From an uncultured Collinsella sp. (lineage in GTDB: Bacteria; Actinomycetota; Coriobacteriia; Coriobacteriales; Coriobacteriaceae): DNA of 16,565 bases. Position 1 is the stretch's first letter. Each line of letters begins with the position of its first letter. Location of the stretch: positions 1 to 16,565 of the forward strand of contig CABQJK010000040.1 of the NCBI GenBank assembly GCA_902464495.1, in the 5' to 3' direction. Shown here piece by piece: positions 12,538 through 16,565 of this stretch. The notes below the pieces were generated by a model. The model searched no databases and was not told the DNA's origin. It was given only the letters and a program-made list of their open reading frames with translations. The position numbers and the translations under genes were made by a program.

Positions 12538-13821
12538 TTACGCGACCGGCTCGATCTTCTCGAGGCCGCCCATGTAGGGACGCAGAACCTCGGGGATCGT
12601 GATGGTGCCGTCGGCGTTCTGGTAGTTCTCCAGAATGGCAGCCATGGTACGACCAGCCGGCAGGCCGGAACCGTTAAGGGTGTGCAGGTAGCGCGAACCC
12701 TTGAAGTTCTCGGGGTCGCGATACTTGATGTTGGCGCGACGGGCCTGGAAGTCGCCGCAATTGGAGCAGGAGCTGATCTCCTTGTAGGCGTTGTAGCTCG
12801 GCAGCCAAACCTCGATGTCGTAGGTCTGACGGGCAGAGAAGCCCAGGTCGCCGGTGCACAGGCTAATCACGCGATACGGCAGGCCCAGCTGCTGCAGCAG
12901 GTACTCGGCCTCGGCGGTCATGCTCTCGAGCTCCTCGTCGGACTCCTCCGGCTTGGCAAACTTAACCATCTCGACCTTGTCGAACTCGTGCTGGCGAATG
13001 ATGCCGCGGGTGTCGCGACCGGCGGAACCGGCCTCCTCGCGGAAGCAGGGGGTGAAGGCAGTGTAGCGACGCGGCAGGGTGTCGGCATCGAGAACCTCGC
13101 CGGCATGCAGGTTGGTAAGCACGACCTCGGCGGTAGGGATCAGAAAGTTGTCGCCCGAGACGTGATAGGCGTCGTCCTCGAACTTGGGCAGCTGGCCCGT
13201 ACCGAACATCGTCTGACGCTTGACGACGATGGGCGGCCACCACTCCTTGAAGCCACGGCTCGTGTGCGTGTCCAGGAAGAAGTTGATAAGGGCGCGCTCC
13301 AAGCGGGCGCCGGCGCCACCGAGAACGGTGAAACGGCTGCCGGAGAGCTTGTTGCCACGCTCGAAGTCGAGGATATCGAGGTCGGTGCCCAGATCCCAGT
13401 GCGGCTTAAAGTCGAAGTCGAACTCGCGCGGGGTGCCCCAGCGGCGACGCTCGATGTTCTCGTCCTCGTCCTTACCGTACGGGGTGGCCTCGCACGGAAT
13501 GTTGGGCAGGTGAGACATGAAGTCGTACTGCTCCTGCTCAAGAGCGGTACGGCGCTCGGCCAGACCGTCGATCTTCTCGTTGACGGCGCGCACGGCCTCC
13601 TTGGCGGCCTCGGCCTCGTCCTTCTTGCCCTCCTTCATCAGGGCGCCAATCTTCTTGGACTCGGCGTTACGCGTGGCCTGGAGCTCCTCGACCTCGGTGA
13701 TGACAGCACGGCGCTCGTCGTCGAGCTCAAAGAACTTCTCGCGATCCCAAGACGTCTGGCGATTTGCCATGGCGGTATCGATGGCATCGGGGTTCTCGCG
13801 AACAAACTTGATATCAAGCAT
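12538..13821 (-). CDS. serS: Seryl-tRNA synthetase
   Basis: A class II aminoacyl-tRNA synthetase that charges tRNA-Ser, including the tRNA-Ser(GCU) in this window. The 427-residue length is normal. The N-terminal ~110 residues form the long antiparallel coiled coil that grips the long variable arm of tRNA-Ser. Class II motif 2 is FTPCFREEAGSAGRDTRGIIRQHEFDKVEM and motif 3 is NGSGLPAGRTMAAILENYQ. An in-frame ATG at 13848 would add nine residues, but GGAGG five bases before ATG 13821 and the universal MLDIKFVRENPD opening settle the start. No T-box leader is seen in the ~110-bp upstream gap. It has its own terminator and is divergent from a small membrane-protein gene. Confidence 0.98.
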   Translation of the reverse strand: MLDIKFVRENPDAIDTAMANRQTSWDREKFFELDDERRAVITEVEELQATRNAESKKIGALMKEGKKDEAEAAKEAVRAVNEKIDGLAERRTALEQEQYDFMSHLPNIPCEATPYGKDEDENIERRRWGTPREFDFDFKPHWDLGTDLDILDFERGNKLSGSRFTVLGGAGARLERALINFFLDTHTSRGFKEWWPPIVVKRQTMFGTGQLPKFEDDAYHVSGDNFLIPTAEVVLTNLHAGEVLDADTLPRRYTAFTPCFREEAGSAGRDTRGIIRQHEFDKVEMVKFAKPEESDEELESMTAEAEYLLQQLGLPYRVISLCTGDLGFSARQTYDIEVWLPSYNAYKEISSCSNCGDFQARRANIKYRDPENFKGSRYLHTLNGSGLPAGRTMAAILENYQNADGTITIPEVLRPYMGGLEKIEPVA

Positions 13822-13861
13822 TAGATCCTCCGGCGATATACATTCCATTTAGGTTGCAACC

Positions 13862-13888
13862 TTGTACATGTATGGGCAAGTATATACT
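13862..13888 (+). promoter_or_regulatory. Possible promoter of the small membrane protein gene
   Basis: TTGTAC (13862-13867) and TATACT (13883-13888) are separated by 15 bp, 45 bp before the start codon. The -10 is good; the spacing is short. Confidence 0.4.
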
Positions 13889-13932
13889 TATGAGCGTTTA
13901 CGACCCAACTCAACTACGCAAGAAGGCACCCA

Positions 13933-14106
13933 ATGGACGCAGTTTTTTCCTTTTTGTTTGGCACCCGCACCGGTTTTGCCATCCTTTTCGCCGGCGGCAT
14001 CCTGCTGTTTGCGATTCTTGCCTTTGTAATGGAGAAGCGCACCCATAAGATGTACGTCGACCGCGGCCCCAAGTCCGAGGACGAAGAAGACAGCTTCTGG
14101 GACTAA
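13933..14106 (+). CDS. Small single-pass membrane protein (57 residues)
   Basis: This short frame encodes 57 residues. A short N-terminus (MDAVFSFLFGTRTG) leads into one hydrophobic helix at about 12-33 (FAILFAGGILLFAILAFVM). A basic stop-transfer stretch EKRTHK and a strongly acidic tail (EDEEDSFWD) follow, predicting a cytoplasmic C-terminus by the positive-inside rule. AAGAAGG lies six bases before the ATG, a good -10 is upstream, and a strong terminator (14158-14201) follows, so it has the full layout of a real gene. I do not recognise a family. Confidence 0.75.
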   Translation: MDAVFSFLFGTRTGFAILFAGGILLFAILAFVMEKRTHKMYVDRGPKSEDEEDSFWD

Positions 14107-14116
14107 CCTGCCAAAA

Positions 14117-14252
14117 AGGGACAGGTTTATTTTGGTCGGTTTTATCTGGGCAAACGCAAGCGCCCCGCAACTGGAATTGAGCCGGTTGCGGGGCGCTTTT
14201 TGCTCAAGGTACAAAACCGCAGGAAAATACCTGCCAAAATAAACCTGTCCCT
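14117..14252. repeat. 136-bp inverted-repeat element (MITE- or REP-like) containing a terminator
   Basis: The ends are a perfect 19-bp inverted repeat (14117-14135 and 14234-14252, AGGGACAGGTTTATTTTGG and its complement). A second matching pair lies inside: CGGTTTT with AAAACCG. CCTGCCAAAA also occurs as a direct repeat at about 14107 and 14230, at or just inside the two ends. A terminator sits in the centre. It may be a non-autonomous element or an extended bidirectional terminator. Confidence 0.7.
14158..14201 (+). terminator. Strong terminator after the small membrane protein gene
   Basis: A perfect 14-bp stem (14158-14171 with 14185-14198), 13-base loop and T-run. On the minus strand the tail is less T-rich, so the main direction is plus, though it may also help end proC transcription. 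Confidence 0.9.
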
Positions 14253-14264
14253 AAATGGTAGGTC

Positions 14265-15035
14265 TTACTGGAGGGTGGCGTCGATGGCTTTGACGAGGGC
14301 GCTGCGCATGCCGGCGTCCTCGAGCGCGACGAAGCCCTTGATGGTAGCACCGCCAGGCGAGCACACGGCATCCTTCATCGCTGCGGGATGCTGACCGGTT
14401 GCAAGCTGCAGCTTTGCCGTACCCAGCACCATCTGGCTCACAATGCGATAGGCATCGGCGCGCGGAATACCGTGTTTGACGGCCGCATCGCCCAGAGCCT
14501 CGATCGCCATGGCGACAAACGCCGGGGCGCAACCGCCCACGGTACCGCCCACAAACAGCAGGCTCGAATCGAGCTCGACCACTGTGCCAAGCTTTCCGAG
14601 CAGACCGAGCACCGTGGCACGCTGCTCATCGCTAAGCGTGCAAGCCTTCTCGCAGGCGATAACGCCCTCGCCCACCGAAACCGGCGTGTTGGGCACCGTC
14701 GAGATATGAGCGACACCTGGCAGGACCTGCTCCCACTTGGCGCTATCCCAAGTCCAGGCAACCGAAAGGACGACCTTGTCGGCAAACGCATCCTTGAGTG
14801 GAGCGAAAACCTTCTCAATCATGTACGGCTTGACCGCCGCAACCACGATATCGGACGCGGCAACAACCTCCGCCGCATCGTGGCAGGCAGCCATGCCCCG
14901 CGCCTCGCAACGCTCAACCAGAGCATCGTAGCGGCCCGCGCAGGCGCACATGTCGCCCGCGGCCACGCCGGAGGAAATCCAGCCATCGGCCATAGCGCTC
15001 GCCATATTGCCAAAACCGACAAATCCGATCTTCAT
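14265..15035 (-). CDS. proC: Pyrroline-5-carboxylate reductase
   Basis: This enzyme catalyses the last step of proline synthesis, NAD(P)H-dependent reduction of pyrroline-5-carboxylate in the cytoplasm. The 256-residue protein starts with the Rossmann fingerprint MKIGFVGFGNMASAM. It has AVKPYMIEKV, the VPNTPVSVGEG segment of the active-site region, and in the C-terminal dimerisation domain the ProC signature around MKDAVCSPGGATIKGFVALEDAG. The length is slightly below the usual 260-270. The ATG at 15035 has a moderate AGAGGA about ten bases upstream. It lies 73 bp downstream of rlmH on the same strand without an obvious terminator between them, so co-transcription with the SPFH/rlmH genes is possible. 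Confidence 0.96.
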   Translation of the reverse strand: MKIGFVGFGNMASAMADGWISSGVAAGDMCACAGRYDALVERCEARGMAACHDAAEVVAASDIVVAAVKPYMIEKVFAPLKDAFADKVVLSVAWTWDSAKWEQVLPGVAHISTVPNTPVSVGEGVIACEKACTLSDEQRATVLGLLGKLGTVVELDSSLLFVGGTVGGCAPAFVAMAIEALGDAAVKHGIPRADAYRIVSQMVLGTAKLQLATGQHPAAMKDAVCSPGGATIKGFVALEDAGMRSALVKAIDATLQ

Positions 15036-15108
15036 ATCACACAGTCCTCTCAGATGCGCTCCTCAAAACGAGGGTCATTGTCCCACGCTATTGTTTCGTA
15101 TTGCCGAC

Positions 15109-15579
15109 CTACTTGTGATACGGCTCGCCACGGCTAATCTTGCAGGCGCGGTAGATCTGCTCCAGCAGCACCACGCGCGCCAGGTTGTGCGGCAAGGTAA
15201 TGCGTCCAAAGCTGAGCATCTCATCGGCGCGGGCGCGCACGGCATCGCTCACGCCGTCCGATCCGCCGATTACAAAAGCGATGTCGCTGTTGCCTCGCAG
15301 CATGAGGTCATCGAGACGGGTCGAGAGCTCCTCACTCGAACGCTCCCTGCCCTCGATAGCCAGCAGAATCACATGTGCTCGCGGTGGCAGGGCAGCAAGA
15401 ATCGCCGCGCCTTCTTTGTCGCGCGCGGCATCCACGCCGCCCGCCTTGGCCGAATCGATATCGGCAACCTCGCGCATATCTACCTTGGCATAGGCGCCTA
15501 GGCGCTTGATGTATTCGGCGCACGCGTCCTTCCAAAAGCGCTCTTTGAGCTTGCCAACGCAAACAACGGTATATTTCAC
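15109..15579 (-). CDS. rlmH: 23S rRNA pseudouridine-1915 N3-methyltransferase RlmH
   Basis: A SPOUT-family (alpha/beta-knot) methyltransferase that methylates pseudouridine 1915 in helix 69 of 23S rRNA on the assembled 70S ribosome, using S-adenosylmethionine. The 156-residue length matches the family (~155-160). Signature regions are the MKYTVVCVGKLKERFW opening, LLAIEGRERSSEEL, the SAM-binding knot FVIGGSDGVSD and the conserved C-terminus RGEPYHK. The start is GTG at 15579. Its AAGGAG ribosome site (15589-15594) overlaps the last codons of the SPFH gene, whose stop is six bases upstream, so translation is probably coupled. Confidence 0.97.
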   Translation of the reverse strand: MKYTVVCVGKLKERFWKDACAEYIKRLGAYAKVDMREVADIDSAKAGGVDAARDKEGAAILAALPPRAHVILLAIEGRERSSEELSTRLDDLMLRGNSDIAFVIGGSDGVSDAVRARADEMLSFGRITLPHNLARVVLLEQIYRACKISRGEPYHK

Positions 15580-15585
15580 GCGCGT

Positions 15586-16524
15586 CTACTCCTTCGACTC
15601 GTTCTGAACTTTGTCGGCGGTCAGCATCTGCTCGAACATCGAGGCCGACTGCGAGAAATCACTCGGCAGCACGACCGTCGAGGTTTTGCCCGTGCGAGCG
15701 AACTCCGTCATCATCTCGGACCACTGCGTAAACATGAACAGCTGGTTGGCCTCGTCGTTGCCGACGCCCGTCTCCTGGATAATCTCGAGCGAATCCTTGA
15801 TGCCCAGCGCGATGGCCTTGCGCTGGTTGGCGATGCCCTCGCCCGCCTTTTCCATTGCCTCGGCCTCGGCGGTCGCCTCGGTGACACGCTTGATACGGTC
15901 GGCCTCGGCGAGCTCCTGCGCAGCAGCGCGTTTGCGCTGGGCGGCGTTGATGTCGTTCATGGAGTTCTCGACCTCGGTCGGCAGCGCGATCTTGGTGATG
16001 AGTGTCGACACGAGGGTGAAGCCGTAGGCAGCCATCTGCTCGGACACGGTGGCATTAACGTCCTTGGCGATGTCATCCTTCTTGGCAAAGACCTCATCGA
16101 GCGTGTAGACGGGGATGGAAGAGCGCAGGGCATCGGTGATGAAATCGCGCATCTGGTCGACGGGCTCCTGCAGCATGTAGTAGCTCTTGTAGATACCCGA
16201 ATCTGCCGGGCCGGCACCCATGTCATAGCTCACGTGGTACTGAGCAGAGACCTCAAGGCCGATGGTCACGTTGTCCTGGGTCTTAACGTCGATGCCAAAT
16301 CCGTTTTTCATGGTGCGCAGGCTCACCGTTGCAGCTTTGCGGTCAATCACAGGCACCTTCAGGTGGAAGCCCGCGTTAACGATGCGGTTGAACTTGCCCA
16401 GACGCTCGATAATCACAGCATGCTGCTGTTCAACGACATAGCAGGCGTTGGGGAGCAGGAGCAGCAAGATGATGATGGGAAGCAGAAGGCTCGTAAGGGC
16501 AGCGATGATACCAGATAACAGCAT
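15586..16524 (-). CDS. SPFH/band-7 (stomatin/prohibitin-like) membrane protein
   Basis: A 312-residue membrane-anchored scaffold of the stomatin/HflK-like group. One N-terminal transmembrane helix (about residues 4-25) is followed by the band-7 domain: EQQHAVIIERLGKFNRIVNAGFHLKVPVID, then MKNGFGIDVKTQDNVTIGLEVSAQYHV. A long Ala/Glu-rich coiled coil (about 195-245, AAQRKRAAAQELAEADRIKRVTEATAEAEAMEKAGEGIA) drives oligomerisation in this family. A short tail follows. ATG 16524 has GAGGAGAG just upstream; the longer in-frame GTG at 16545 lacks support. It is the first visible gene of a probable operon with rlmH. The partner (protease, NfeD) that often accompanies such proteins is not in the window. 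Confidence 0.93.
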   Translation of the reverse strand: MLLSGIIAALTSLLLPIIILLLLLPNACYVVEQQHAVIIERLGKFNRIVNAGFHLKVPVIDRKAATVSLRTMKNGFGIDVKTQDNVTIGLEVSAQYHVSYDMGAGPADSGIYKSYYMLQEPVDQMRDFITDALRSSIPVYTLDEVFAKKDDIAKDVNATVSEQMAAYGFTLVSTLITKIALPTEVENSMNDINAAQRKRAAAQELAEADRIKRVTEATAEAEAMEKAGEGIANQRKAIALGIKDSLEIIQETGVGNDEANQLFMFTQWSEMMTEFARTGKTSTVVLPSDFSQSASMFEQMLTADKVQNESKE

Positions 16525-16565
16525 GGTCTCTCCTCTGATAGGCACACGTTGGCACTAGGATACCC

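Noticed and set aside
12682..13824. 380-codon open frame antisense to serS
   Set aside because: It is a mirror of a high-GC, strongly biased gene: repetitive Leu/Val/Gly/Ala composition, no ribosome site, and serS on the other strand is unmistakable.
13822..13932. T-box riboswitch upstream of serS
   Set aside because: The gap is about 110 bp and holds a divergent promoter region. No specifier stem, T-box sequence or terminator/antiterminator pair is seen.

Overview
The window looks like a chromosomal segment of a Gram-positive actinobacterium of moderately high G+C. Gene content and intergenic repeats suggest a gut Coriobacteriia, probably close to Collinsella; this is inference from style, not a database match. 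It joins conserved housekeeping genes to a more plastic middle.

Left part (1-4643), all minus except the carboxypeptidase. The first codons of a PhoB-type response regulator run off the left edge, with pstB (phosphate ABC transporter ATPase) before it. Upstream of pstB is a VanR/VanS-like two-component pair. Divergent from that pair is a secreted D-Ala-D-Ala carboxypeptidase with its own terminator.

Middle (4644-11950), the plastic zone. tRNA-Ser(GCU) is trailed by copies of its own 3' end and a hairpin-rich insert. Next come an array of four 16-bp half-sites in alternating orientation spaced 40-41 bp, an AAA/STAND-like ATPase preceded by three 19-bp tandem repeats, and a second ATPase fused to a PD-(D/E)XK-like domain. 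The second ATPase is bracketed by two ~97% identical copies of the 3' end of the neighbouring 813-codon TPR-type gene. Then follow three tRNA-Arg(ACG) genes with identical sequence, interleaved with the same kind of tRNA-3'-end-capped structured element seen at tRNA-Ser.

Right part (11951-16565). A 125-residue unknown gene has a LexA-like box upstream. Then come serS, an unannotated 57-residue membrane protein, a 136-bp hairpin with 19-bp perfect inverted ends, proC, rlmH and an SPFH/band-7 membrane protein; the last two appear translationally coupled.

The most interesting signal is the tRNA-linked element. It occurs behind both tRNA-Ser and tRNA-Arg. The distance from the truncated tRNA CCA end to the intact tRNA CCA end is exactly 191 bp in three cases. 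Its stems differ between copies by compensatory base changes, which points to selection on a folded RNA or single-stranded DNA. Second is the two-ATPase island with its repeat arrays and signs of insertion.
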